Assembly (NCBI GenBank): GCA_002162955.1
Contig: MABD01000003.1
Location: forward strand, 1-43,489
Reading direction: 5' to 3'
From: Gammaproteobacteria bacterium 45_16_T64
GTDB taxonomy: Bacteria > Pseudomonadota > Gammaproteobacteria > Pseudomonadales > Ketobacteraceae
Length of the DNA: 43,489 bases
Below the pieces are notes generated by a model that saw nothing but the letters and a program-made list of their open reading frames with translations, had not been told where the DNA came from and ran no database searches. This document shows, piece by piece, positions 34,418 to 43,489 of this stretch (its first letter is position 1; every line of letters begins with the position of its first letter). The position numbers were made by a program, and so were the translations under genes.

Positions 34418-36121
34418 ATGGATATCCAACGAACACTTTTAATAATTGGTTTAGCAGTTGTTTCTTACTTGATGATCTTACAATGGCAAGAAGACTACGG
34501 ACAAACCGCTCAGATCCAAGCAGTAGAAAACAACTCACAAAGTTATCCACAGGCTAGTGAGGTAAACACTGCTAGTATCGATGGTATACCTTCCGTAAAT
34601 ACATCTGATTCAGACATACCGACGATCTCTACTAACGTTCTAGAAGAAGTAAGCGTTGAGGCAAAGGCTGCCCCTAGTACAGCGCTGATTTCAGTCGAAA
34701 CAGATGTGTTATCAATAAAAATTGATCCGAATGGCGGTGATATCGTTTCTGTTGGTTTAACGGAGTATCCAATCTCTGCTGATCAGCCTGATGTTCCTTT
34801 TCGGCTACTGGATAAGACACGTTCTCATACCTATATCGCCCAAAGTGGTTTGGCACGAATAAATGGTGAAAGCAGTTCAGCCACCAATAACTTGTTTAGT
34901 GCAGATTCATCGGCATATGTATTGGGTGATAAACAAGAACTAACGGTTGATTTGCGTTTGGTTCACGAAAATGGCGTAAAAATAACCAAACGACTCCGGT
35001 TTACGCGAGGCGAATACTTAGTCGAAGTCGATATTATTGTTGATAACCTTTCTAATGAACCTTGGTTAGCAGCGATGTATGCGCAAATTAAACGGGATGG
35101 CAGTCCGGATCCTGGTCTAGATACCAGCGGATTTGGTTTGCCAACGTATTTGGGTGCGGCTTATTGGGATGAAGACAAGCCCTATAACAAACATGACTTT
35201 GATGATTTTAAAGAAGAGCCGATAAAGAAAGAGATCCAGGGCGGTTGGATGGCCTTTATTCAGCATTATTTTATGAGTGCTTGGATTCCTGACCAATCTG
35301 TTAAGTTGAATTATCAAACCCAAGAGAAAAATGGCAACTATCTCATTCGCTATATTACCCCTGTCGTTAAGGTTGTGGCAGGTGATCAATATACGTTCAA
35401 CAATCGTTTCTATGCTGGACCAAAAATTCTTAAAAAACTGGAAGCAATAGAACCTGATAAAGGTTTAGACCTCGTTGTTGATTACGGTCCTCTATTTTTT
35501 ATCTCCAAACCGTTGTATCTGCTGCTTAACTGGTTCTTTAGTTTTGTTAATAACTGGGGTGTTGCGATTATTTTGCTAACGGTATTTGTGAAAGCACTTT
35601 TCTTTCCGTTGTCAGCAGCAAGTTATCGATCTATGGCAAATATGCGTAGAGTGACCCCAAAGTTAACGGCCATTCGTGAACGCTATGCTGATGATAGACA
35701 AAAATTATCACAGGAAATGATGAAGCTGTATAAGGATGAAAAAATCAATCCTTTAGGTGGTTGTTTACCTGTTCTCATACAGATGCCTGTATTCTTGGCA
35801 TTATATTGGGCGTTATTGGAAAGTGTGGAACTTCGTCAAGCACCGTTTTACGGATGGATCCAAGATCTCTCTGTGATGGATCCGTATTTTGTATTGCCGA
35901 TAATTATGGCGGCAAGTATGTTCTTCCAGCAAATGCTTAACCCTGCACCACCAGATCCGATGCAGGCGAAAATGATGAAAATGATGCCGTTGATTTTTGG
36001 GGTGTTCTTTTTATTCTTCCCAGCAGGCTTAGTGTTGTATTGGGTCACGAACAATCTATTATCCATTGCCCAGCAATGGTATATCACCCACGGTATTGAG
36101 AAAGCGGCAGAAAATAAATAA
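34418..36121 (+). CDS. yidC: Membrane protein insertase YidC
   Basis: YidC inserts and folds inner-membrane proteins, alone or with SecYEG. The 567-residue protein has an N-terminal membrane helix (TLLIIGLAVVSYLMILQW), a large periplasmic beta-sandwich domain (about residues 60-350) and five C-terminal membrane segments. The conserved core includes KALFFPLSAASYRSMANMRR, the cytoplasmic loop with YKDEKINPLGGCLPVLIQMP and the last helix FFLFFPAGLVLYWVTNNLLS. A perfect DnaA box lies within its 5' coding sequence (34543-34551). A terminator follows directly. Confidence 0.98.
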   Translation: MDIQRTLLIIGLAVVSYLMILQWQEDYGQTAQIQAVENNSQSYPQASEVNTASIDGIPSVNTSDSDIPTISTNVLEEVSVEAKAAPSTALISVETDVLSIKIDPNGGDIVSVGLTEYPISADQPDVPFRLLDKTRSHTYIAQSGLARINGESSSATNNLFSADSSAYVLGDKQELTVDLRLVHENGVKITKRLRFTRGEYLVEVDIIVDNLSNEPWLAAMYAQIKRDGSPDPGLDTSGFGLPTYLGAAYWDEDKPYNKHDFDDFKEEPIKKEIQGGWMAFIQHYFMSAWIPDQSVKLNYQTQEKNGNYLIRYITPVVKVVAGDQYTFNNRFYAGPKILKKLEAIEPDKGLDLVVDYGPLFFISKPLYLLLNWFFSFVNNWGVAIILLTVFVKALFFPLSAASYRSMANMRRVTPKLTAIRERYADDRQKLSQEMMKLYKDEKINPLGGCLPVLIQMPVFLALYWALLESVELRQAPFYGWIQDLSVMDPYFVLPIIMAASMFFQQMLNPAPPDPMQAKMMKMMPLIFGVFFLFFPAGLVLYWVTNNLLSIAQQWYITHGIEKAAENK

Positions 36122-36122
36122 T

Positions 36123-36149
36123 AAAAAGGGCTCTTTAAGAGCCCTTTTT
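36123..36149 (+). terminator. Rho-independent terminator after yidC
   Basis: AAAAAGGGCTCTT and AAGAGCCCTTTTT are complementary. GGGCTC (36128-36133) pairs with GAGCCC (36139-36144), with flanking A and T runs, one base after the yidC stop. Confidence 0.9.
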
Positions 36150-36216
36150 ATTTTGGTAGCAAAAGCGCAAATGTGCACTGGGCAAAACTCTCCAACGTTT
36201 CAGAGATAATTTTAGT

Positions 36217-37593
36217 ATGAATGATCTGATGTACTCACCAGATACGATTGCTGCACAAGCAACACCTTCCGGGCGCGGCGGGGTTGGTATTATTCGTATT
36301 TCTGGCGTGAAGGCGAAAGAGATTGCGTTGGCGTTGATTCAGAAAGACACGGAATTTAAACCGAGGTTTGCTCACTTTCATCAGTTCTTAGATGTAAATA
36401 ACGATATTGTTGACGAAGGTTTGGTTCTCTTTTTTCCTGGACCAAACTCGTTTACCGGGGAAGACGTTATAGAGCTTCAGGGCCATGGTGGTCCGGTTGT
36501 GATGACCAGTTTACTTAATCGAGTATTAAATCTGGGTACTCGAATGGCTAATCCCGGAGAATTTTCTGAAAGAGCTTTCTTAAATGATAAATTGGATTTG
36601 GCACAGGCTGAGGCAATTGCCGATCTAATTGATAGCGCTTCAGAACAAGCAGCGCGTTGTGCCATTCGTTCGTTAAATGGCGCGTTCTCCGATCATATTC
36701 ACGTATTGGTTGAACAAGTGATTAATCTTCGCTTATACGTTGAAGCAGCTATTGATTTTCCCGAAGAAGAAATTGATTTCTTAGCAGATGGAAAAGTAGG
36801 TAGAGATCTAGCATCGATCATCGAGCAACTGGACGTTGTACTAAAAGAAGCGAACAGAGGTGTGTTGCTTAAAGAAGGCATGAAAGTCGTTCTCGCCGGT
36901 AGGCCAAATGCTGGAAAGTCGAGTTTGTTAAATGCATTGGCTGGAAGGGACACTGCAATAGTGACGGATATTGCGGGAACTACTCGAGACCTTCTTCGGG
37001 AACATATTCATATCGATGGAATGCCTTTACATATTATTGATACTGCGGGGCTACGTGATAGTCCAGATGCAATTGAACAAGAGGGGATTCGCAGAGCGTG
37101 GTCTGAAATTAAAGAAGCAGATCGAGTCTTATTATTAACTGATGCATCAGAAACGAAGAATGTAGATATTGAATCAATGTGGCCAGAGTTCTTTGAACAG
37201 TTACCTGATTTAGATAAAGTGGTTGTTGTAAGAAATAAAATTGATAAAACGGAAGAGGTGCAAGGGATCTGTGAAAAAGGATTACCTACCGTTCGTTTAT
37301 CGGCAAAACATGGACAAGGCATCGATGATCTGCGCGAATACCTAAAAAATGCCATGGGTTATCAATCTGCAATGGAAGGAGGGTTTACTGCACGTCAGCG
37401 ACATTTAGAAGCGTTGAAGAGTGCGAGAAACTATCTATCTATTGGTCAATCGCAATTGATAGATAACGGAGCAGGTGAGCTGTTGGCAGAAGATTTGAGA
37501 ATGGCACAAAATCATCTTAATGAAATAACGGGTGAATTTACACCGGATGACTTACTGGGTCGGATATTCTCTAGCTTTTGTATCGGAAAATAA
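36217..37593 (+). CDS. mnmE: tRNA uridine-5-carboxymethylaminomethyl GTPase MnmE
   Basis: MnmE works with MnmG to add a carboxymethylaminomethyl group to the wobble uridine of several tRNAs. The 458-residue protein has an N-terminal formyl-folate-binding domain ([20 protein letters not shown]) and a helical domain. An inserted GTPase carries P-loop [12 protein letters not shown] (about residue 228), a TTRD switch with a potassium loop, DTAGLRD and NKID. It ends with the catalytic C-terminal FCIGK. Full length, with no defect. It follows yidC by 95 bp, across the terminator. Confidence 0.98.
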   Translation: MNDLMYSPDTIAAQATPSGRGGVGIIRISGVKAKEIALALIQKDTEFKPRFAHFHQFLDVNNDIVDEGLVLFFPGPNSFTGEDVIELQGHGGPVVMTSLLNRVLNLGTRMANPGEFSERAFLNDKLDLAQAEAIADLIDSASEQAARCAIRSLNGAFSDHIHVLVEQVINLRLYVEAAIDFPEEEIDFLADGKVGRDLASIIEQLDVVLKEANRGVLLKEGMKVVLAGRPNAGKSSLLNALAGRDTAIVTDIAGTTRDLLREHIHIDGMPLHIIDTAGLRDSPDAIEQEGIRRAWSEIKEADRVLLLTDASETKNVDIESMWPEFFEQLPDLDKVVVVRNKIDKTEEVQGICEKGLPTVRLSAKHGQGIDDLREYLKNAMGYQSAMEGGFTARQRHLEALKSARNYLSIGQSQLIDNGAGELLAEDLRMAQNHLNEITGEFTPDDLLGRIFSSFCIGK

Positions 37594-37830
37594 TGATAAG
37601 TGTATTTCGCATGGTGAGTACTTACTTACATGTTATGTTAAATAGGTTGCCAGTAAATAATGCAAATTTACGTTATGCTTTGTCCAATAAATGTACAAAG
37701 TCTTTTATTTATTCCCTAACACCTTATACTTAACGCCCTTTTACCCATTGTTTATATTATCAGGACATTTGACTCGGTATTTTACCTAGTCACTTGCTGT
37801 TGATCGTTGCTTTTCTCGAGAGGTTTTGTT

Positions 37831-39726
37831 GTGGATTATCCCAAGCGTTATGGCGTCATTGTGATTGGCGGCGGTCATGCTGGCTGTGAAGCGGCATTAG
37901 CATCCGCTCGAATGGGAGTGGAAACGCTCTTATTGACTCATAATATTGAGACATTGGGTCAGATGTCTTGTAATCCAGCAATTGGTGGTATCGGAAAAAG
38001 CCATTTGGTGAAAGAAATTGATGCTCTTGGTGGCGCGATGGCGCTTGCAACCGATCATGCAGGTATACAATTTCGCGTATTAAATTCTCGTAAAGGCCCT
38101 GCGGTTCGAGCGACGCGAGCCCAAGCCGATAGAATTTTGTACAAAGCGTATATCCGACATACGTTAGAAAATCAGCAACATCTGGATATTTTTCAGCAAT
38201 CGGCCGATGACCTGGTGATGGAGGGTGATAAGGCGCGTGGTGTTATTACCAATATGGGAGTTCGCTTTCATTCTGATACAGTTGTATTAACCGCGGGCAC
38301 ATTTTTGGGTGGGAAAATACATATTGGTTTGGAAAGCCATAGTGGTGGCAGGGCAGGGGATCCGCCTTCTATTGCATTAGCAGAGCGATTACGTGAAATG
38401 CCATTTCGCGTGGATCGTTTAAAAACGGGTACTCCGCCTCGTATTGATGCGCGTAGCGTGAACTTTTCTCAGATGGAAGCTCAACCGGGCGATGATGTAA
38501 CGCCGGTGATGTCTTTTTGGGGAAGTGCGGATATGCATCCAGAACAGATTTCTTGTTATATCACGCATACCAATGAGAAAACCCATGACATTATTCGAGC
38601 GGGTTTAGATCGCTCGCCAATGTACACGGGTGTCATTGAAGGTATTGGTCCGCGATATTGCCCTTCGATTGAAGACAAAATTCATCGCTTTGCAGATAAA
38701 TCCTCGCATCAGATCTTTATTGAACCAGAAGGGTTGACCACTCATGAGTTGTACCCTAATGGAATTTCTACGAGCTTACCGTTTGATGTGCAGTTGGATT
38801 TAGTTCACTCGATGAAGGGATTAGAGAATGCGCACATTACCCGGCCGGGTTATGCGATTGAATATGATTTTTTTGATCCACGAGATCTACGTTATAGTCT
38901 AGAAACTAAATTTGTAGATGGTTTATTTTTTGCTGGTCAAATCAACGGCACAACTGGCTATGAAGAAGCTGGCGCTCAGGGTTTACTAGCAGGACTAAAT
39001 GCGGCACTTCGTTCGCAAGAAAAAGAAGCGTGGACCCCTCGTCGTGATGAAGCATATCTTGGTGTTCTAGTAGACGACCTCATCAGCATGGGAACTCGTG
39101 AACCTTATCGTATGTTTACAAGTCGTGCAGAATATAGACTTATCTTAAGGGAAGATAATGCCGATATTCGATTGACAGAAAAAGGTCGTGAGCTTGGATT
39201 GGTCAACGATGATCTTTGGGAAAAATTCTGTGTTAAAAAAGAAGCGATTATACAAGAATCGCAACGCATGAAAAATACTTGGGTACAACCAGGCTCTCCT
39301 ATAGCAGAAAAATTGACGGCTTATATTAACCGTCCCCTGTCTCGAGAATATTCACTGATGGAATTAATGAGACGACCGGAGTTAGATTTTAATAAAATTG
39401 CGGAAGTTACTGGGGATTTATTAGTAACAGATGCTGTTGCAGAGCAGGTTGAAATTGCCGCAAAATATGAAGGCTATATTAGCAGGCAACTGGATGATAT
39501 TAATAAATTAAAACGCAATGAAGATACTAAGTTTCCGTTAGATTTAGATTTTGACAACGTTAAAGGTTTGTCCAACGAAGTAAAACAAAAGCTAAAGGAA
39601 AGTCGACCTGAAACATTAGGGCAAGCATCGAGAATTCCAGGAATTACGCCAGCAGCGGTATCGCTTTTATTAGTGTCGTTGAAAAAACATCGCGCGACAA
39701 AATCAATGAACGTTGATATTAAATAA
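37831..39726 (+). CDS. mnmG: tRNA uridine-5-carboxymethylaminomethyl enzyme MnmG
   Basis: This is the FAD- and NADH-dependent partner of MnmE (formerly GidA). I chose the GTG at 37831, which gives 631 residues, as for E. coli MnmG (629), and has GAGAGG seven bases upstream. The frame is open from a TTG at 37807. The dinucleotide motif [20 protein letters not shown] opens the protein. The catalytic-cysteine segment [13 protein letters not shown] and the C-terminal [20 protein letters not shown] are characteristic. The 237-bp gap upstream has no gene. rsmG follows after 11 bp, in the conserved mnmG-rsmG-parAB order. Confidence 0.98.
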   Translation: MDYPKRYGVIVIGGGHAGCEAALASARMGVETLLLTHNIETLGQMSCNPAIGGIGKSHLVKEIDALGGAMALATDHAGIQFRVLNSRKGPAVRATRAQADRILYKAYIRHTLENQQHLDIFQQSADDLVMEGDKARGVITNMGVRFHSDTVVLTAGTFLGGKIHIGLESHSGGRAGDPPSIALAERLREMPFRVDRLKTGTPPRIDARSVNFSQMEAQPGDDVTPVMSFWGSADMHPEQISCYITHTNEKTHDIIRAGLDRSPMYTGVIEGIGPRYCPSIEDKIHRFADKSSHQIFIEPEGLTTHELYPNGISTSLPFDVQLDLVHSMKGLENAHITRPGYAIEYDFFDPRDLRYSLETKFVDGLFFAGQINGTTGYEEAGAQGLLAGLNAALRSQEKEAWTPRRDEAYLGVLVDDLISMGTREPYRMFTSRAEYRLILREDNADIRLTEKGRELGLVNDDLWEKFCVKKEAIIQESQRMKNTWVQPGSPIAEKLTAYINRPLSREYSLMELMRRPELDFNKIAEVTGDLLVTDAVAEQVEIAAKYEGYISRQLDDINKLKRNEDTKFPLDLDFDNVKGLSNEVKQKLKESRPETLGQASRIPGITPAAVSLLLVSLKKHRATKSMNVDIK

Positions 39727-39737
39727 GGCAAGTAGCA

Positions 39738-40421
39738 ATGAAGCACGTAGTATTGGATCCTAGCGTTTTAGCCAAGGATTTGGAAAATGGAATTCAGTTA
39801 TTGGGAATGACAGTTTCTTCTGAGCAACAAGCCCTATTAATAGAATATCTGCTAATGTTAGTTAAATGGAACAAAGCATTTAACTTAACATCTATTCGAG
39901 ACCCTCACCAAATGGTCGTGCGTCACTTACTTGATAGTTTGGTTATCGCGCCGTGGATAGAAAACGAAAGAGAAGATGAACGTTTTTTAGACGTTGGTAC
40001 CGGTGCGGGTATTCCAGGGTTACCATTATCTATTCTATTTCCTAATAAGCACTTTACTTTGTTAGACAGCAACGGTAAAAAAACGCGGTTTCTTATTCAA
40101 GTTAAAACTGAATTGAAACGAGATAACGTTGAAGTCGCAAAAAGTCGTATTGAATCCTTTTCTCCTCTAGAAAAGCTAGATACAATTTTCTGTCGAGCAT
40201 TCTCTTCTTTACCTAATTTTGTTAATGGCGTAGCTCACTTAATGAGCGAGAATACACAATTGATTGCCATGAAAGGGGTGATTCCTGAAGAGGAGCTTGA
40301 ACAGCTGCCGGCTTCGGTTAAAGTAGAGAATATTATTCCATTGGAAGTGCCCTATCTTGATGAGGAGCGCCACCTAATAATTTTACAGCAGGATATGACT
40401 AACATATCCGAAGGAGTATGA
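39738..40421 (+). CDS. rsmG: 16S rRNA (guanine-527-N7) methyltransferase RsmG
   Basis: RsmG methylates N7 of G527 in 16S rRNA. The 227-residue protein has the N-terminal helix pattern LLIEYLLMLVKWNKAFNLTS and RHLLDSL. The SAM-binding motif is FLDVGTGAGIPGLPLSILFP (near residue 83), followed by the later LDSNGKKTRFL and FCRAFSSL. It is of normal family length. Its stop overlaps the ATG of parA (ATGA), so the two are translationally coupled. Confidence 0.97.
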   Translation: MKHVVLDPSVLAKDLENGIQLLGMTVSSEQQALLIEYLLMLVKWNKAFNLTSIRDPHQMVVRHLLDSLVIAPWIENEREDERFLDVGTGAGIPGLPLSILFPNKHFTLLDSNGKKTRFLIQVKTELKRDNVEVAKSRIESFSPLEKLDTIFCRAFSSLPNFVNGVAHLMSENTQLIAMKGVIPEEELEQLPASVKVENIIPLEVPYLDEERHLIILQQDMTNISEGV

Positions 40422-41218
40422 CCGTGGGTAAGGTGCTATCGATTGCAAATCAAAAGGGCGGTGTTGGTAAAACGACCACGTCGGTTAACCTTGCCGCATC
40501 GTTGGTTGCAACAAAGCGTAAAGTGCTATTGATAGATTTGGATCCGCAGGGTAATGCTACCATGGGTAGTGGCGTAGATAAGCATGCTGTGGAATCGAGT
40601 ATCTACGATGTTTTGGTCGATCAGGCACGGGTATCTGATGTAAGAGTACCGACAGAATCCGGCTTTGATCTTATTCCCGCGAATGGCGACCTGACAGCTG
40701 CGGAAATTGAATTGCTAAATGTGGATGGCAAAGAACGACGAATGACTGATGCGCTTGTCGGGTATCGAAATGAGTACGATTATATTGTGATCGACTGCCC
40801 ACCGTCGTTAAACATGCTTACAGTAAATTCGTTAGCTGCATCCGATGGTGTCGTGATACCCATGCAATGTGAGTATTATGCATTGGAGGGATTGTCGGCG
40901 CTTTTGAATACTATCGAAACTATTCGTAATGTGTTGAATCCTAAATTGGAGATCGAAGGTTTATTACGCACGATGTATGATCCTCGTAATGCTCTCAGTA
41001 ACCAAGTATCGTCTCAACTGACGGAACACTTTGCTGAAAAGGTTTACCGAACCATCATTCCTAGAAATGTACGGTTAGCCGAAGCCCCCAGTCATGGCTT
41101 ACCGGCGCTACATTACGACAAAAAATCCAGAGGTGCGGTTGCTTACCTGGCATTAGCGGGGGAGATGATTCGCCGAGCCGAAAAGGGTGTGCAGGAAAAA
41201 GAGGCCGAAACGGCTTAA
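40418..41218 (+). CDS. parA: Chromosome partitioning ATPase ParA
   Basis: ParA forms a nucleoid-bound ATP gradient that moves ParB-parS complexes and so separates the origins. The 266-residue protein has the deviant Walker A NQKGGVGKTTTSVNLAASL (residues 11-29), the A' motif DLDPQGNATMG and Walker B IDCPPSLNMLT. No N-terminal HTH is present, so it is the chromosomal (Soj) type rather than a plasmid ParA. The ATG at 40418 overlaps the rsmG stop; a GTG two codons on is also possible. parB follows 118 bp downstream. Confidence 0.97.
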   Translation: MTVGKVLSIANQKGGVGKTTTSVNLAASLVATKRKVLLIDLDPQGNATMGSGVDKHAVESSIYDVLVDQARVSDVRVPTESGFDLIPANGDLTAAEIELLNVDGKERRMTDALVGYRNEYDYIVIDCPPSLNMLTVNSLAASDGVVIPMQCEYYALEGLSALLNTIETIRNVLNPKLEIEGLLRTMYDPRNALSNQVSSQLTEHFAEKVYRTIIPRNVRLAEAPSHGLPALHYDKKSRGAVAYLALAGEMIRRAEKGVQEKEAETA

Positions 41219-41336
41219 TGCACTTGGGTTATTGAGCATGTGGTATACCAGTGCTAAATTGTCTAGTCTTCGCAGTCACGTATCGTATTTGACTAATTTT
41301 TGAACTTTTTGAACAATAAAAATCAAGGAAACTTCC

Positions 41337-42239
41337 ATGGCGGCTAAGAAAAAAGGATTGGGGCGCGGACTAGAGGCTCTTATCGGTGGTTCCGCTGCAC
41401 TTCCAAAAGCTGAAGTTTCAACTGACGCCACGAAAACGCCAGAAAATGTTAAAGAAATCACCGCTGATGGCGAATTTCGTCATGTCCCGGTTGAGTTTCT
41501 TGAGCGTGGGCGTTTTCAACCCCGTAGGGATATGGATCCTGCTGCGCTAGAAGAGTTATCGGAATCCATCAAAGCACAGGGTGTGATGCAGCCGATTGTT
41601 ATTCGGGCTATTTCGTCAAAGAATTTTGAGATTATTGCCGGTGAACGGCGTTGGCGCGCTAGCCAATTGGCGGGGTTAGACAAAGTCCCTTGTATCGTGC
41701 GGGATGTGACAGACGAAGCTGCAATCGCGATGGCGCTGATTGAGAACATTCAGCGGGAAGATCTTAACCCCATTGAAGAAGCGGTTGCATTACAACGGTT
41801 ACAAGATGAATTTGAACTCACTCATCAGCAAGTCGCAGCTGCTGTGGGTAAGTCCCGTACGACGGTCACTAATTTGCTACGGCTTACTACGTTAAGTGTT
41901 GAAGCGAAAACAATGCTGGAACACGGCGATCTAGAAATGGGGCATGCACGTGCCATCTTAACGCTAGATTCGGCAAAACAAACCGAAGCTGCAAGATCCA
42001 TTGCATCTAAAGGGTTGTCAGTTAGACAGGCAGAAGCGCTTGTTCGAAGAATGCAGGCAGTAGAGACAGCAAAACCTGAAGATAAAATTGACCCAGATGT
42101 TCGTCAATTACAAGATGGTCTATCTCGAACATTGGGTGCTCCCGTATTGGTTCAACACACTGCTAAAGGAAAAGGGAAGTTGGTCATAAAATACTCAAGT
42201 CTTGATGAGCTAGATGGCATTCTCTCACATATAAAATAA
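41337..42239 (+). CDS. parB: Chromosome partitioning protein ParB
   Basis: ParB is a CTP-dependent clamp that loads at parS and recruits ParA. The 300-residue protein opens with the ParA-binding sequence KKKGLGRGLEALIGG. The CTPase motifs GRFQPRRDM and GERRWRAS, the ENIQREDLNPIEEA segment and an HTH (LTHQQVAAAVGKSRTTVTNL) that binds parS are present, followed by a dimerisation C-terminus. AAGGAAAC precedes the ATG. Two perfect parS sites occur 12 kb to the left, in recF. Confidence 0.97.
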   Translation: MAAKKKGLGRGLEALIGGSAALPKAEVSTDATKTPENVKEITADGEFRHVPVEFLERGRFQPRRDMDPAALEELSESIKAQGVMQPIVIRAISSKNFEIIAGERRWRASQLAGLDKVPCIVRDVTDEAAIAMALIENIQREDLNPIEEAVALQRLQDEFELTHQQVAAAVGKSRTTVTNLLRLTTLSVEAKTMLEHGDLEMGHARAILTLDSAKQTEAARSIASKGLSVRQAEALVRRMQAVETAKPEDKIDPDVRQLQDGLSRTLGAPVLVQHTAKGKGKLVIKYSSLDELDGILSHIK

Positions 42240-42549
42240 CCTTCCAGGTAATTGCGGCTTACACCTCTATCAGATTAATATTTGCACATAGTTGGTGCGA
42301 ATGATCTGACTTATTGGTCCCTATTGATGACACTTTGGATTAAATGAAGTCATTTTTATTGACGATAATGTTGTTTTCACAGGAAAAACAGAAGTTACGG
42401 GTCTGCTTGCACAAATACAGCTCAAGAATTATCAGTGATGCCCTAATACTGGTTGCGAGTGCCGTTCAGAATCACTATAATTTGCTCCGCCTCAGGCTAG
42501 CTCCTTTCAAGAAGATTTGGGTCGCTCACTGAAGGGCAAGGGGGAAGCA
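42240..42549 (+). other. Intergenic region ahead of the ATP synthase operon
   Basis: This 310-bp gap between parB and atpI presumably holds the atp promoter, but I see no convincing -35/-10 pair. The frame at 42344-42532 is not supported: it overlaps the atpI start and has no good ribosome site. No RNA gene or strong repeat is visible. Confidence 0.5.
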
Positions 42550-42954
42550 GTGACTAAACCAAGAGCGATTAACGATCGTTTTCTTGCTTATCAGGTTGTC
42601 GGTTCACAAGCAGCACTGGCATTACTGTTTCCTGGATTGTTTCTTTTTATGAGTAGCGATGCGGCAATATGTGCCCTTATCGGTGGATGGATCGTCACAC
42701 TATCAAATGCATATTTTGCATTTCAAGCGTTTCGGTTTTCTGGGGCTCGAGCAGCAAGTCAGATGGTAAAATCGTTTCAGCGAGGCGAGAGTGGCAAATT
42801 TGTCATAACAATCGTGTTAATGTTGGTTGCGTTTAAATATGTACCTGCATTGCAGTTAAAAGAGAATGTATTAGCGATGTTTGCTGCATTTATTGCAGTA
42901 TTAATGGTGTCCTGGTTAGCACCGTTAGTATTCAAGCAAACATCACCTAAATAA
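42550..42954 (+). CDS. atpI: ATP synthase accessory protein AtpI
   Basis: AtpI is a small membrane protein that helps assemble the c-ring of F-type ATP synthase. The GTG at 42550 was chosen because GGGGGAA lies six bases upstream. It gives 134 residues, near the usual length, whereas the frame opens at a TTG at 42517. Four hydrophobic segments are visible (for example AALALLFPGLFLFMSS and CALIGGWIVTLSNAYFAFQA). It heads the atp operon, with atpB starting 34 bp later. Confidence 0.92.
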   Translation: MTKPRAINDRFLAYQVVGSQAALALLFPGLFLFMSSDAAICALIGGWIVTLSNAYFAFQAFRFSGARAASQMVKSFQRGESGKFVITIVLMLVAFKYVPALQLKENVLAMFAAFIAVLMVSWLAPLVFKQTSPK

Positions 42955-42988
42955 AATAACCGTAGCCCAAAAGTGATTGGTACCGAAT

Positions 42989-43489
42989 ATGGCAGGCAGC
43001 TCTACAGAGTATATCAAGCATCACTTGACCAACCTTGTGTTTGGTCAGCATTCCGATGGCACCTGGGGACTCGCCGACAGTGCAGCCGAAGCGAAAGAAA
43101 TGGGATTCTGGGCAATCAACGTTGATTCCATGGGGTGGTCTATTGTCTTAGCCTTGGTTTTTTTAGGCGTTTTTAAGTCTGTTGCCAACAAAGCAACATC
43201 CGGTGTACCGGGTGGGCTACAAAACTTCGTTGAGATCATGGTAGATTTTATCGATAGTACGGTAAAAGACAGCTTTCATGGTCGCAACCCGTTAATTGCA
43301 CCCTTAGCACTGACGATTTTTGTTTGGGTATTTATGATGAATGCCATGGATTTGGTTCCAGTGGACTTTATCCCAGCGCTATTTAATCTGTTTGGTATTC
43401 ACTTTATGAAGGTTGTGCCTTCGACAGATCCAAACATCACATTGGGAATGTCATTCTCGGTGTTTGCTATGATTATTTATTACAGTATT
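42989..43489 (+). CDS. atpB: ATP synthase F0 subunit a (AtpB), partial
   Basis: Subunit a forms the proton half-channels against the c-ring. The frame begins at the ATG at 42989 ([20 protein letters not shown]) and is open to the window edge, giving 167 residues of about 270. The gammaproteobacterial signature [20 protein letters not shown] and [20 protein letters not shown] are present. The essential arginine helix and the C-terminus lie beyond the window. It is the second gene of the atp operon. Confidence 0.96.
   Translation, partial: MAGSSTEYIKHHLTNLVFGQHSDGTWGLADSAAEAKEMGFWAINVDSMGWSIVLALVFLGVFKSVANKATSGVPGGLQNFVEIMVDFIDSTVKDSFHGRNPLIAPLALTIFVWVFMMNAMDLVPVDFIPALFNLFGIHFMKVVPSTDPNITLGMSFSVFAMIIYYSI

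Noticed and set aside
42344-42532. 62-residue frame upstream of atpI
   Set aside because: It has no good ribosome site or recognisable sequence and overlaps the atpI start region.

Overview
The window is about 43.5 kb of chromosome around the replication origin of a gammaproteobacterium. The block glyQ-glyS-gmhB-plsC facing gyrB-recF-dnaN-dnaA, then oriC, rpmH-rnpA-yidD-yidC-mnmE and mnmG-rsmG-parA-parB-atpI-atpB, is the order found in pseudomonads and their marine relatives (Pseudomonadales/Oceanospirillales in the broad sense). Base composition looks moderately AT-rich (mid-forties percent G+C by eye), so a marine relative is likelier than Pseudomonas itself. I cannot name a genus. Layout, left to right. 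(1) 1-2559 is the attI end of an integron. A complete integron integrase (intI, + strand) has a good sigma-70 promoter followed at once by a perfect LexA box. An attI-like zone and at least three gene cassettes on the minus strand are separated by two structured attC sites; the array runs off the left edge. (2) 2584-5040 is a minus-strand operon of a GntR/FCD regulator, a D-2-hydroxyacid dehydrogenase and a TauE/SafE permease. (3) 5262-10782 holds a disordered protein of unknown function, then a cluster suggesting lipid or ketone metabolism: SCP2-like protein, iron-type alcohol dehydrogenase, LuxR-type regulator, acetoacetate-decarboxylase-like protein and ketopantoate-reductase-like protein. 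(4) 11134-17108 holds HMG-CoA lyase and a complete second-type TonB energy-transduction operon (DUF3450-like protein, long ExbB, short ExbB, ExbD, TonB, TPR protein). (5) 17141-21931 holds a PIG3-type quinone oxidoreductase, an unknown protein, a SAM methyltransferase, and a response regulator with TPR overlapping a small histidine kinase. (6) 22100 to the end is the conserved origin block, with oriC between dnaA and rpmH. Integrated view. The origin block carries replication initiation (DnaA, DnaN, RecF, GyrB), segregation (ParA, ParB and two perfect parS sites inside recF), translation and tRNA modification (GlyQS, L34, MnmE, MnmG, RsmG), membrane insertion (YidC, YidD) and the start of the ATP synthase operon. 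The accessory region to its left holds the integron, whose integrase should be induced by the SOS response. Two patterns stand out beyond the genes. Perfect DnaA boxes (TTATCCACA) are far more frequent than chance, including 10 outside the origin between 2.5 and 19.5 kb. Several of them are built into both arms of inverted repeats at gene ends.
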